Translations under genes and position numbers: made by a program | Notes under the pieces: model-generated | Seen by the model: the letters and a program-made list of their open reading frames with translations, nothing else | The model's database searches: none | What the model was told of the DNA's origin: nothing | Source: Umbelopsis isabellina | Taxonomy: Eukaryota; Mucoromycota; Umbelopsidomycetes; Umbelopsidales; Umbelopsidaceae | NCBI GenBank assembly: GCA_016758905.1 | Contig: JAEPQZ010000004.1 | Span: 1,116,001-1,180,000, forward strand | Length of the DNA: 64,000 nt | Direction: 5' to 3' | Shown: piece after piece, positions 1 through 11,622 of the stretch | Layout: every line of letters begins with the position of its first letter | Position numbering within the stretch: the first letter of the stretch is position 1

Positions 1-848
1 GGGCTATGAGATTGTCCGTGGTTTCGCACAGTCGTCAGCGAAAGCGATCGCTATGATCGACATTAATGATGACCTTGGTGCAAAGGTGCATCAAGAACTA
101 CAGGCCGAGTTTCCCGATCTCAAGTTCAAATATTATCACTTAAACATCAGCGAATATGAAGAGGTAAGGAAGCAAACACAAGAACAGACTTTGGTTTTTT
201 TGGAAAAAGGAGACTCATGCGCAAGGTATCGTAGGTGCAAAAAGTGTATGCCGGAATCGTTGAAGATTTTGGTGAAATCAATGTGCAAGTCAGTTGTGCT
301 GGTATAGCAGGCTATACACCAGCTGTCGAGCACACACCCGAAACATGGCACAAGGTGTTGAATGTGAATTTGCATGGTACTTTCTGGACAGCTCAAGCTG
401 CGGGCAGGTAAGGTCCTCAATGTTATGGCGCATATTGCAGGCGATGAAAGCTAACGTATGTCTTAGACAAATGATTAAACAAAACAAGGGAGGCTCCATT
501 ATCATCATTGGATCTATCTCGGCACATGTGGTGAACCGACCGGATTTCCAGCCTGGCTTGAGCAACTATTGTATATCTAAAGGAGCATGTGTGCAGATGG
601 CTAAAGTGTTGGGAATCGAATGGGCTGAACATAATGTCCGTGTCAACAGTCTTTCGCCAGGCAACATGAAAACTCCACTCGCGCCAACAGACGAAAAAAG
701 TATCAACTTTTTCAATCATTATACCCCGTTAGGTCGCATGGGTGCAGCTTGGGAAGTTGCTGGTGCTGCTGTATATTTAGCTAGCGATGCTTCATCATTT
801 CAGACATCGAGTGATATTCTCGTTGATGGTGGCCTTGTGCACTGGTAA
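1..848 (+). CDS. Short-chain dehydrogenase/reductase (SDR), 5' partial
   Basis: NAD(P)-dependent oxidoreductase of the classical SDR fold, closest in feel to fungal sorbose reductase/arabinitol dehydrogenase-like enzymes acting on sugars or polyols. The coding frame is open from the window edge, so the start and the TGxxxGIG cofactor loop lie outside; the visible part is about 238 residues. Exons 1-163, 235-407 and 467-848 join in phase. Visible motifs: the acidic MIDIND cofactor strand, CAGIAG (NNAG-like), NVNLHGTF, catalytic Ser in IIIIGSIS, YCISK (the YxxxK pair) and NSLSPG. The C-terminus DILVDGG is typical. It converges on the next gene with a 143-bp gap. The family is certain; the substrate is not readable. 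Confidence 0.9.
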
Positions 849-991
849 AGTGCTTCAAATAAAAAGGGATAACTTGTAAAATTCGCGATGGTAATAGATA
901 GTGGCAATGTTCAATTTCTGTCAGAGTGAAAAGTACGGAATATGATAGCAATTCAATTTGATGTATGATTGTATTATGAGATGAAGGCTAT

Positions 992-2189
992 TTACAAATA
1001 TGATGAACCGCCACTAGAACCAAACTTAGTGCCTAATTCGCTCGCTCGCTTTAGCATCTCAGACTTGCGTTTATAATCCATACGGCTACTTCCACCTTTC
1101 AAATCTTTCTCGCGATCGAACGGTCGTTTGGAAGCGTCTTCCTTATCGAAACTCTTTGATTTGACATACTTCTTGCGATGCATCTCCATAAGTGACATTG
1201 GTCGCTTCTCAGACTTAAATATGACGGAAATGCATCAGCACAAACCCAAACACCGTGAGATATTGTATGCTAACTTACATTATATTCTTGAACCTGCCTC
1301 TGCATTTCAAGATCACGTTGTGACATTCGCACGGGCTCAGGCTCTTCATCATCTTGCTCTCGTGATCTTTTCTTGCCTGATAGTCGTTCCTCCAGTTTGC
1401 GTTGCTTTTCTGCTGGAGTATCAGTCCACACGCTGTTATTTACTTTTGTTTTGACCTCTTTGCTGCTGAATTGCCGAGATTTTCCAGTATCAACTATAGT
1501 GGAGCATTGTCAAAATTAAATCATAATGTCATATTGGTCTAGACGTTTCATTGAGACTCACCTCCTTTTAAGAATTGTACTTCAGGTGGAACCAACATCC
1601 AGTCACCTCTCTGAACTTTTCCGCCCTTGCCTTCATTTGCTTTCTATAGTATTTTGGTTAATCCAAACAACATGATAAATCATCGTATGAGGAATTATAG
1701 TTACCTCTTCAGCAGCTTCTTTGGCACGACGTGCACGGTCTTCAATCTCTTGGATGGTGGAGCTTACATCCTCATCAGGCTAGTGAGAAACACTTATTAG
1801 TTGAGCAATCGATCGCATTCTTCTCAGAGAGCCACGCTTACCTCTATTGCAACGCCGCCACTGGGCAAAATAGGTCCAATGACCCCATCGTCTTCATCGT
1901 CCCTTGCCGGACCAGAAGGAAATGAGGGACCTAGCGGCGCCGAACGTCGTTTGCGTCCCTTTTCTCGCGTTGTATCGGGAGCTGTCTTGCTCTGAACCAT
2001 GTCCGGTGGTAATTCAGGAGCGTATGCTTCGATCATGTCTGGTGGCAATTCTGGCGCATACGCATCAATGTCTTCTGTAACGGCATCTGGTGCATCGTCT
2101 CCAGTTGCAGTCTCATTTGGAAGTTTTTCTCCTTTCTTTTCCTCCTGTTTCTTCTTAAGAAGATGTTCCGGAATGGTTGGGCCGAACAT
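992..2189 (-). CDS. GPALPP motif / DUF3752 protein
   Basis: Homologue of GPALPP1 (KIAA1704), a small nuclear protein of poorly defined role. Five exons (1842-2189, 1705-1779, 1562-1643, 1279-1493, 992-1213) join in phase to 313 residues. The N-terminus MFGPTIPEHL and the later GPSFPSG and IGPILPSG are the family's GPxxP motifs; RGDWMLVPPE is the core of DUF3752. The C-terminal half is rich in Lys, Arg and Glu and ends MLKRASELGTKFG. A ten-residue block AYAPELPPDM occurs twice in tandem in exon 1. The start is the ATG just before FGPTIP; it lies only 76 bp from the ATG of the divergent ZZ/EF-hand gene. Family assignment is firm; molecular function is unknown. Confidence 0.9.
1999..2070. repeat. 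Imperfect 36-bp tandem duplication inside GPALPP gene
   Basis: Two adjacent, slightly diverged copies of a 36-bp unit encode AYAPELPPDM twice, separated by IE. It is an in-frame coding duplication, probably an old local slippage or unequal-crossover event. Confidence 0.7.
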
Positions 2190-2265
2190 GAGCAAGTGGG
2201 AGGTGTAAAAAAAAGTTGACGATTTGCGGAGTTGCTCGGCTGGGCTGCACCTTTTAGATCTCGAC

Positions 2266-4176
2266 ATGCCCTCATTAAGCATCTCCATTGGTCACCGCAA
2301 CTTTGCATTAAGCATACCAAATCAAGCCATAGCTGTATGTGGAATAGTATCAGGAATACTGGTGATAACTACTATATCACAGTACAATGAAAGACAGCGG
2401 CAAGCCCGAACAAGAGCTCAGCAAAATGCTTCACGATTGCACCGACGACGAGCACTGCGACGACGAAGACAGCTTAGTGAATCAGCCGGCCAGTCAGGCG
2501 AAGAATCGGTGAACTACGATTCACCTCTTCGAGTTCCGATGCTAGATACAGAAGATGATGGTGAAGATAGCTTACTGCTATCTTCCTTTAAGGAATGGAC
2601 TGAAGCAGATGAAAGCAAGACTTTGATGAATCTTTTGTATGCAATAGCCGAAAACCAGACAAGAAAAGGTATATTAAGATTTTCCCTACGTTTACTGAGT
2701 TGACATATATTAACTCTCGGTTCCATCTTCGAAACTTTTATATGTAGGATATATACATCGTAAGTTTTGATTTCTGCTGGAGAATGCATCCTATACATCC
2801 ATTAACGTGGTCGTCCAGGTGGTATAACATGCAACAAATGTAGCACATCGCCAATACGAGGATTACGTTACAAGTGTGCTAATTGCGTTGATTTCGATTT
2901 GTGCGAAACATGCGAAGCCGGCAACGTTCATAACAGCACTCACGTTTTTTTAAAGATTCGAATTCCTATACCACCTTTAGCAAACCCGCGAAGTGCTTTA
3001 TTGCCGGCATTTTATCCTGGAAAGGAAATTGAAAGCAACAGCCTGGACTTGAGTAAATTGCGAGACCTCCAAAAAAAATCTCATTGTAAGTCATTAGGAT
3101 CTTTGTTAGTTGTGAAAGACAAATGTATGCTGATAATTATATATTTTTAGTCGATCAAATTGAGTTGGAAGCCCTTTACGAGCAATTCAAGTCTTTGTCA
3201 ACGGTGGAAGACGGTGACGGTGGAATTGACAAAAACACATTTGAGCAATGCCTTGGGCCTTTGGGATTGGAAAAGAATTTGATAACTGAGCGGATATTTG
3301 CTTTCTTTGATCAAGATGGAGACTCGATCATTAACTTTTCTGAGCTAGTGACGGGGTTGAGCGTACTCTGCAAAGGCAATTTGGACGAAAAGATCAAATG
3401 TAAGAAACGAGCCATATCGAGTATGAAAGCTTGAATAACTTGATGCTGATAGTGATTTGCCAGATGCCTTCAAGGGGTATGATCTAGACAATGATGGCTA
3501 TATCTCACGAGACGAATTATTCAGGATGTTCAAAGCATACTTTTATTTATCGATGGAGTTAGTCCGCGATGTTGTCAGTGCCATGGAAGATGACATGATG
3601 GATAACTTTGAGTTTTCAGCTTCACAGCCAGTTAGTGCAGCTTTCACTGTTGCTATCCCGTCGGCGTCCTCCGATGAAGAAGATAATGCTAGCCAGAACG
3701 AGGAACAAGTCTCTAACCATGAAACCTCCCATCAAAATAGACGGCAGAACACAAGGAAGGAGGACTATTTCCAACAGCAATATGCTCAAGAAAATAGATA
3801 TCCGGCTCCCAGAGATGCATCAGAATCCTCAGTATCAGAATCATCTCTGCAGGAAGAACATGTGCAGGCTGAGTCGCCTACAAATACCTCGGAATCAAAT
3901 TGGTTGCCTTCTTCAGAAGCCTCTCCGACATTTTCTATACAAAGTCTGGCGAAAAAGAGGCAGGAAGAAGAGACAGAGCCCAAGAAGCCATGGGAGGAAA
4001 AATTTCCCATCATGGAGACTATGTCACAGGATGCCATAGAAGAAATGGTAGAAAAGACATTCAGAAGTATTGATACCAAACGAGAAGGATATATTAGCTA
4101 TGAAGAATTCAAGCAATTTGTACAAACAGACTCCAGTATCGTTAGTTGGTTTGAAGCCTTAGGAACGGTATTCTAA
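2266..4176 (+). CDS. Membrane-anchored ZZ zinc-finger and EF-hand protein
   Basis: Four exons (2266-2668, 2819-3085, 3151-3399, 3464-4176) give about 543 residues. Order of parts: a hydrophobic segment near residues 18-38 (AVCGIVSGILVITT), probably one membrane anchor; a basic Arg/Gln stretch; a ZZ-type zinc finger (ITCNKCSTSPIRGLRYKC, then DFDLCETC and HNSTHVF); two canonical EF-hands (DQDGDSIINF and DLDNDGYISRDE) with a further degenerate hand upstream; a long Ser/Glu-rich linker; and a last EF-like hand (DTKREGYISYEEF) at the C-terminus. This suggests a calcium-responsive membrane adaptor. I recognise the domains but no characterised orthologue. Dystrophin-type proteins pair ZZ and EF modules in the opposite order. 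Confidence 0.85.
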
Positions 4177-4250
4177 TTTTGATAAAAAATGAATGATCAT
4201 TTAGATCATGCTATATAGCAAACAATAGATTAAGGTGTGAAACTGGTGTC

Positions 4251-6210
4251 CTATTTCGATACTCTGTTGTGTAGCTTGGTTCCGTGAACAAAGATACTGA
4301 TAATAAAGGCAGTAAACGCAAACACAACAGTGAGAGAATAACCAAGCTTGATAGCTTTCTGGAAGCAATCAATGACAATTCCACGAACGTTGTCCGGCAA
4401 ATTGTGAATAGCGGTTGTCTCGCGACGAACCAAATCAATAATCTATAGCAGATACACAAAATTAGTAATTGACGGTAGGTTTTCCTTCTTGTGATATAAG
4501 AAGTAATACACACCCTTTCAGCATCAGGTCCAGTGATTGACTGTTCGAGGTACTGCTTGAGTTTGCTCTGAAATACAGTGGAAACAAGCGATACGCCAAT
4601 GACCGAGCCAGTGGATCGAAAGAGATATGAAATGCTTGCTATGGTTGCAATATCTAAGAAATATAGGTTTAGTACAAGAAAGATAGTGTGGCAAAATTAG
4701 TCTTTCAGGAGTCATACCTTCTGGTTCGACAGAAGACAACATAGCAACCAAAGATGTCGTCAAACCTCCACCGGCAGAAAAGCCGTCCAACAGCATTGCG
4801 CCGATTTGAATATATGCAGGAGTAGTAGCTGTCCACGTACTAATGCCAAACATGGCAATGGACAAGCAGAAATATGTCATTACCAAATAAGGCTTGAAGC
4901 GGCCATAATGTGACATATATTTGCCTGCGGAAAGAGAGCCCAATGAGACACCAACAACTCTAGCCGACACCCAAAAACCAGCTTTGGACGACGAGAATCC
5001 CATAATTGCAACGAAGAACAATGGGGAAAAGTAGACCATGGCTGTTGATGCCATCATTGAAAAGAAATTGGTCAAAGAGCAAAGAGCAGGATTGCGCATA
5101 ACCATTAACTTCATAGGTAGTACGGGCAGCTTGGCCCAACAAGATTCAACGAGTATGAAGATACATAGCATGGCGCCAAATCCAACAAATGCAGCGATAA
5201 TAAGTGGGTGACTCCAAGGGACTGCGTTACCTCCATAAGAAGTGGCTAGAATGATGCAGGTGATGGCGGTGACAAGCGAGAATGCACCAGCATAATCAAC
5301 TTTCTTGAGCTTATCCATAATATGATATGAACCATCTCCTTCGACATGCAAATTGTAATTTTGCAATGGCCGAGTCAAATAAGTTGCAATCAAGCATATA
5401 GGCAGGTTGATATAAAAGCAGTATCTCCAACCAAAACGCTCTGTAATCCAACCTCCCAAAGGTGCTCCCAACGTACCGCCACAAGCAAATGCGGTGTTAG
5501 CATATCCTTGGTATATTCCTCGTTCTCTCAGGGTTACCAAATCACTTGTGATAACGCTGCTCATAGTATTTAACCCTCCGCCTCCAATACCAGCAATTAT
5601 TCTAGCAACAATGAGAAATTCCAGGTTGGGTGCCACACCACATAGGACAGAACCGATTACAAAAGCAGCTTGGGCAAATAGATAGGCAGACTTGCGACCA
5701 AAAATATCAGAGATACGACCATCTACAGGAGAATCATGAGATTAATAGTCCGTCAATCCGTTCCACCTTGTAAATCAATGTGAACATACACAAAGGCTGT
5801 AATGCAGTATAACTCAACAAGTAGGCAGTTGCAATTAAAATGACTTGATTGGATCGTTGAAATTCACTTCCAATCTCACTCATGACAACAGCAACAATAC
5901 TGGTATCTAAAGCCGACAAGAACACACCGGTCCACAGCCTAAATCGAAAATTGGTGATGATAAGTTTTATCAATTCTCACCTATAATCTAGCGCAAATCA
6001 AAGGTTTGCTACATACCCTAACAGAACGTTGATTCTCTTTGCTCCATTCAACCGCTTAGCTACAATGTCCTCATTGCTCTCATGTAAGGATTCTGAGTCC
6101 GAGGAATCACTGTGACTATCGTCAGCCTCAATATTGACAGCTTGATATGACTTGACGTTCTTCGCTGCCAGTATTGGCTGCTTAGCCGTGTCCTGGTCCG
6201 AAAGAGCCAT
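4251..6210 (-). CDS. MFS transporter, drug/basic amino-acid antiporter type (VBA-like)
   Basis: Major facilitator of the DHA2/vacuolar basic amino-acid transporter type; substrate not determinable. Five exons (6017-6210, 5790-5938, 4718-5722, 4514-4653, 4251-4442) sum to 1,680 nt, 559 residues, all in phase. Landmarks: Ser/Asp-rich cytosolic N-terminus; LWTGVFLSALDTSIV in TM1; motif A YGRISDIFGRKSAY after TM2; RIIAGIGGGGLNT; GGTLGAPLGGWITERFGWR (motif C region and loop); and a long run of hydrophobic helices to the C-terminus. The donor of intron 4 is GTGTGT, weaker than its neighbours. Start taken at the ATG giving MALSDQD; no in-frame ATG lies just upstream. It converges on the ZZ/EF gene with a 74-bp gap. 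Confidence 0.92.
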
Positions 6211-6536
6211 GTTTGTCAGAGGAGTAACCAAGGCTAACGATGGTACAAAACTTTAATTTTTTAATTGTTTATGAACAAACCCGAAATCTCAGATTTGTTT
6301 CGACCCATCTCATCAAACGTACCAATTTGGTAAAACTGTTCAAATAAAAGTGACTCATATTAACATTTATTTTTTTACACAATAACATGATCATCTGCTG
6401 CCATTGTAAACTATGAATGTTACAGCCGCCGCAGTTATTATAAATCAATAGGAAAAAAGATGGCAAAACTTTTTCCGTTTTGCTACAGGCTTTGTCAAAA
6501 ATTGGGGAATAATATTGGAAATTTTGCTGTATGACT
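6211..6536. other. Intergenic, MFS promoter / phosphatase 3' flank
   Basis: AT-rich spacer of about 325 bp between the MFS start and the phosphatase stop. I see no gene, tRNA or clear element in it. Confidence 0.6.
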
Positions 6537-7589
6537 TCAGGCTAATGTAGTCCCCTTCAAGTGTTTAGTGGAAACTTCCATGTCCACAACCCACTTTCCT
6601 TTCATAACAGTATCTTCCTCCTCTCCACTATCACTGTCATTGGCAATCGACGGCTTGAATCTTACTCGGCTAACGCAACAGTACGGTGTCTCTAACAACG
6701 TGGATTCCTAAAACCGTGCAAATCATACATGTTTGAGTTTTAAAAATGTCATAATCCACTAAAATAACTCCCTACAATCCCGCCAATCCCCAAAAACTGA
6801 CCTGCTTGTAAGATTCCAATAACGCATTGATACCTGCAGCATGCGTTACCACCACCACAACGATATCCCTTGATTTCATATCCTGTTGCATCATGCCAAT
6901 GCGGTTGGCTTCAATGTCGCGTGTAATCATGGTATCCAGTGACTGCCGGAGCTCGTCATAACGGTCTTGCATATCGGACATGCTCTCGGGGAAGTTGAAT
7001 TCATTCCGAACGGGTGAGTATTGCCAGTCCATTGATATAACTTTGGTGACTTCCAAATGATTACGTGCAATATTCTGTATCTTTCGCTGTGTCATTTGCG
7101 GGGCAGTGCAGTTCACTTCTTCAAAAAAGCGCTCAGTCATCCATTCGCCTGCGGCTGGTTCTAAGCGCAAAAATGATTGTTTAGGATGCTGCAATCCACG
7201 AGCAATTCCCAAAGTTGTATCAATACACCGTTGAAATGGTGAAGTTACGAATATAATTGTTGAGTTTTCGAGCTTGATGTCTTTCTCTCGTAATAAGTCG
7301 ACTAAGTACGAGCCGGTTTTTTGAGCCTGGAGCCACCCCTGCAACGAGAGATAATTAATACGATTCATTGAGGCTCAGTGGTTAATGCTATTCATTGCTA
7401 CCTTCTCAGACAATGGAGGGTCCCATATCCCATCAAAAGGATCCGGCTGCCAGTTTTTGTCAACGTGATCTAGCATAAAACACAAGCTATTAAGCGCCTG
7501 ACCAACCAGTAAAAAAAGGCTTTGGGTCGCCTTTACCTTTCCTTTCCCCATGTCTGACTAAGAATACCGTCTTGGACAGCTTCTTCATG
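6537..7589 (-). CDS. Histidine phosphatase superfamily (phosphoglycerate-mutase-like) protein
   Basis: Two-histidine phosphatase of branch 1 type. The first exon gives MKKLSKTVFLVRHGER with the RHG catalytic histidine. After two introns the chain continues as DPPLSEKG...WLQAQKTG and FVTSPFQRCIDTT, then the second catalytic His in VVTHAAGIN. The last exon (6537-6707) encodes ESTLLETPYCCVSRV and an acidic stretch before the stop. The donor of the last intron (CAG|GTCAGT) is GT but off consensus. Start is the first ATG, two residues before the KLSKTVFLVRHG strand. Substrate cannot be told; fungal relatives include broad phosphomonoesterases and Ubash3/TFIIIC55-like proteins. Confidence 0.88.
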
Positions 7590-8085
7590 GTAAGCGAGAC
7601 TTTTCAGTTAAAGCTGCGCAAAACTTAGGGCCAAAAATAAAATAAGAACGTTTTGAGAACTCCAGAAAGAAGGGAACACTTGCACACAAAAGCTTGTTCC
7701 TGTCCCAAAAAAGCACTGGTGGCATCACGTGGCACCAATCATCGCTCACACGTGAAATATCTTCATTTAAAAAAACCGATTCACATCTATCAACGGATTA
7801 CAGTGTTGGCGTACCACTCACTACAAGAATTTTACACTCGTTAGAAGTGTTTAAAAATTTTGCTATATTCAACAATTATTATGTTTGGAGAATAGACCTG
7901 CCATACGCAAAGTGCTTTTTATTGAAACGCTGCATTTGATATTAGTACAATTCTGCTCAAACAGGCTGCTTCACAGTATAATGTCGAAAGTCCATGCTCT
8001 GACATTCCTTCAGACTCTAGTTGATCGTTCATGTATCTCTCGTTTGAATATATGATATGTTGAGATATATCGTCAACTATCATGC
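7590..8085. other. Intergenic, phosphatase promoter / NIT2 3' flank
   Basis: About 500 bp without a supportable gene. The half nearest the phosphatase carries two CACGTG sites and a CCAAT box, listed separately; the rest is AT-rich. Confidence 0.6.
7726..7754. promoter_or_regulatory. Paired CACGTG E-boxes with CCAAT box
   Basis: CACGTG at 7726-7731 and again at 7749-7754, with CCAAT between them, about 140-165 bp upstream of the histidine phosphatase ATG. CACGTG is the known target of bHLH factors such as Cbf1 and Pho4, and CCAAT of the HAP complex. Function here is inferred from sequence and position only. Confidence 0.35.
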
Positions 8086-9547
8086 TTACTCCTTGAGAGT
8101 AATCTTTCCATCGCTGGATTCTTCAGCTTTCTGAGACACATCTTCGTAGACATCAAATCGTCGCTGGCCGTAAAGAGGAATATGTTTTCGAGTATCCAAG
8201 ATTTCCTGAGGATCTGAAGCATATTTTCATTTAATCACGGCAGACTCTACCAAACCAATCTAGCTACAAGTCACCAACCTATTGTAGCATAAATGATAGC
8301 TTCTTTCTCTTCGCATGTTGCTAGAACCTGACCTTTTGGATCAACTATGGTGGAATGGCCCCATGCATGATACTCTGTAGATTCATCTCGAGCAGGAGAG
8401 CAAGCTGCCACGTACATTTCATTATCAACAGCACTGCTACGATTTAGTGACGATATAAAATTTTAGAACTCGAACATGAAATTGAACGTACCGAGCTCGT
8501 TGCAGTAACTCCCAGTGGAGAGGACCAGTAGTAGTATTGAAAGCGCCAGGATAAATCATTGCAATGCATCCCTTTCTTGCAGCAATCATAGCGATTTCCG
8601 GGAATCTAGTAAAAATATGATGTTTTTACTGGTTACTAACAAATAAGCTGATCTCAAATAACCAATATGTAGCGTACCTAATATCATAACAGATGGCCGT
8701 TCCAAATTTTCCATACTCTGTTGAAAGTTAGGTATAAAAAATGTAAATGCATTGTAATACAATTCAAAACATACCTGTATCAACATGAGTTAACCACGAT
8801 CCACCTGTCAGAATCTCGCTTTCCTATCGCCAAATGTTAGAATGAGAGGATACGTTATAAGTGGTTTAAGCAGCGGCTAGATTACCTGAAATCGAATTTT
8901 GTTGGGAATATCAATATCAAAGAGGTGGACTTTGCGATGTTTTGCGATCATTTCGCCCAAAGGATTATAAACAGTAAGAGTATTGAAGATCTTTCCAGTC
9001 GAGCTTTCTCGCTCCGGAATTGAGCCTTAAAGCATTAATGTAAGTATCAGACGTCTCCACAAAATATCAATCAGTAGTAATATACCTCCAAAAAGATAAA
9101 CTTTCGCTTCCTGAATGAAAATAAAAGGCAATGCTATTTAGATTCTGTTGGGATCAGAGCCATTCATGATGCTACCATACCTTGGCCATAGCCGACAAGG
9201 CAGTAATTGAAGCACCTTCAGGGATATCCTCGGCATATTCTGGAAAGTGCTTTGTACCATAAGGAGAATTGAAGCATTCCTATGTTGGGGTAACTGTTAG
9301 CACTAAGGGGATGGTTTTCAAAGAGAGCTTAACTGTTGCGACTTACGGGCAGTACAACCACTTTCGCGCCCTGTTTCGAAGCCTCCATGACCCGTTCGTG
9401 AGCATGCTTCAAGTTGTGCTCTTTAGAATCCGTGACAGCCAGCTGAATCAAAGCAAGCTTGAAGGGAGATCCTTGAACATTGACCGACATGTTGCGTGAA
9501 AGAGCTGAAAACGACGGGGCGATTCGCTTGGTTATAGCAGAAAGCAT
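8086..9547 (-). CDS. NIT2: Nitrilase-family omega-amidase (Nit2-like)
   Basis: Carbon-nitrogen hydrolase, probably hydrolysing alpha-ketoglutaramate or alpha-ketosuccinamate to 2-oxoacids and ammonia. About nine exons. The Glu-Lys-Cys triad is visible: [24 protein letters not shown] and [27 protein letters not shown] and [19 protein letters not shown] are strong Nit2 signatures. The N-terminus [19 protein letters not shown], rich in Ser/Arg and lacking acids, looks like a mitochondrial presequence; an internal ATG (MSVNVQG) could start a cytosolic form. The chain ends KITLKE. It is divergent from the GH5 gene across about 200 bp. Confidence 0.92.
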
Positions 9548-9744
9548 AAAGAGCTAGCTGGGAGCCAATTACTGAGATTTACGCAGTCCAACTTGACGTT
9601 AATATCAACAACTTCAATTGTCTATCGCGCAACAACTGAAACCTGCCAGTCAGATTAATGTTCTACATATTTTGAAACCCCATGTAATACTTCTTTCACA
9701 AACTCTTTAGGTGGATTGGATTGCTTTAAAACGCACCACCAACC

Positions 9745-11394
9745 ATGGCCAGCAAACTCAAGCAAATATGGAGCAAAGTCCGTGCAGAAAATGATGACAT
9801 CAAGAGTCCGCTCTCACCGTCTCAAGATACAATTGACATTCCAACCTTCCCGCCATATGATCCTGTGTTGAGCGAGATCTACCGTCATAGAAGACATGTC
9901 GGTGTTAATCTGGGCAGTCTCTTTATTTTAGAAAAATGGCTTTGTCCGCCAGCCTTATGCTCATGTGTCATATCCAAGTCTTGGGAGTCCGAGCACGATT
10001 TTCTGCGAGCGGCTGGCTCAGCCAAGACGGCAAGGGATGCATTAGAAGAACACTGGCGTACATTTATAACCGAAGACGATTTCAAATGGCTGAATTCATT
10101 GGGAGTAAACGCAGTCCGCATACCGATTGGCTACTGGGTAGCTGGACAAGAATTCATGATAGGAGAGTTTAAAAACTATCTAGGTGTATATGATTCGGCG
10201 TGGGCAAGATTATTGACATTGATAGACTGGGCGGGAAAATACGATATTGGCGTCTTAATTGATTTGCATGGTGCACCAGGTAATTAAGATACGGCTTGAT
10301 ATGTGATGATGGTGACATTTCATGGCTAAGCATTTCCCCATATCGACTATCCTTAAAAAGGTGGTCAAAATAGAGATACGCACTGTGGACTGTCTACCCA
10401 CAGGGCTGATTTACTCAATTCCAAACAAAATATCGAGACTACATTACAAGCACTTAGAAGACTGGCAGCAGAATTTGCACCGATTAATCATATCATTGGC
10501 ATAGAAGTTTTGAACGAACCAGCTGATCATCCTCAGCTTGCAAACTTTTACGAAAAAGCATATGATGCAATTCGATCGGTACATCCTGACATATTATTGC
10601 CTGTGTACATTGGAGACGCTTGGAATCTCTCCATGTACTCAACATGGCTATCAAAAACAGCAATGAATTTCGTGGTCATAGATACCCACCAATACTTTTG
10701 CCACATGCCAGCTGACCATGCCAAATCAGTCGAAGAGCATACAAAGAGGGTACAAACATATATCCGCTCTCAGCTCGCCTCCAGCGCCCAAAAGGTGGCT
10801 GGCAATGTAGTTGTAGGAGAATGGAGTGTCGTTTTAAACGGGAAAAGCATTGAAAAATCACGTTTAGACGACAAAAAAGCGATGACCTCGTTTGGGCAGG
10901 TGCAGCAACAAGTATATGATGAAACTTGTGCAGGATGGTTTTACTGGAACTATCGAACTGGCGATGATGGATGGTATTGGAGCTTTCGCTATTGTGTCCA
11001 CAATGGAGTGGTGCCGTCACATTTCGCTCAGCCCCGAACAGATCCTGACATAGCCAAACAAGCTCACCAAATAGCTCTTGATGATCATCAACAATTGCTG
11101 GATAAATCCTTTGAGCAACACAGCAATTACTGGTCAAACAATGGGCTTGCTGGTTGTCCTGATTTTTGGCGCTTTAAAGAAGGGTTTAGTGCTGGATACA
11201 ATGTTGCATGCAGGTTCCTGGCACCTGGTCAGGGTAGCAAAATAGGCTTTCGCCAACAGCTGATCAATGAATACAGGAATGACCATCTGAGGCGTCATCC
11301 CGGAAGTTCCAAATCTGTTCTGTGGCACTTTGAGCATGGTTTTGGCCAAGGCTTGATAGCAGTTGAGGGAATTATTGATAGTTTATCCCACTGA
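9745..11394 (+). CDS. GH5 exo-beta-1,3-glucanase-like protein, no signal peptide
   Basis: Glycoside hydrolase family 5, related to glucan 1,3-beta-glucosidases of the intracellular Exg3 kind. Two exons, 9745-10279 and 10361-11394, give 522 residues. Visible: VGVNLGSLFILEKWL, HWRTFITEDDFKWL, VNAVRIPIGYW, DLHGAP joined to GGQNRDTHCG across the intron, acid/base Glu in EVLNEPAD and nucleophile Glu in VVGEWSV. About 120 residues after the barrel repeat an F/W..GF..G pattern (WRFKEGFSAGYN, LWHFEHGFGQGL), an extension seen in fungal relatives. There is no N-terminal signal peptide, so a cytosolic role is inferred. Acceptor chosen because it restores the conserved GAPGGQN segment. Confidence 0.92.
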
Positions 11395-11622
11395 TGCTAT
11401 AACAGTTGGTGTTATTAATGTATTAAAAAAATTTATTTTTCAATGATGAGATGGTGTAGACAGGAAGCATACAACCTATACGGCTTGCTTCATTATGAAA
11501 ATTTTCGAGTTATATACATCCAGAATTTAAATTCAAATATTTCTGAAGAAAAAGTTATTGAAGTGGGGAAAAAGTTGGTATCTATCTAGCAAGCCTGTTG
11601 CTATATTGGGGGGAATTGAAAT

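Noticed and set aside
10676-11137. 153-codon minus-strand frame within the GH5 gene
   Set aside because: The plus-strand frame holds GH5 catalytic motifs over the same bases; the minus frame shows none.
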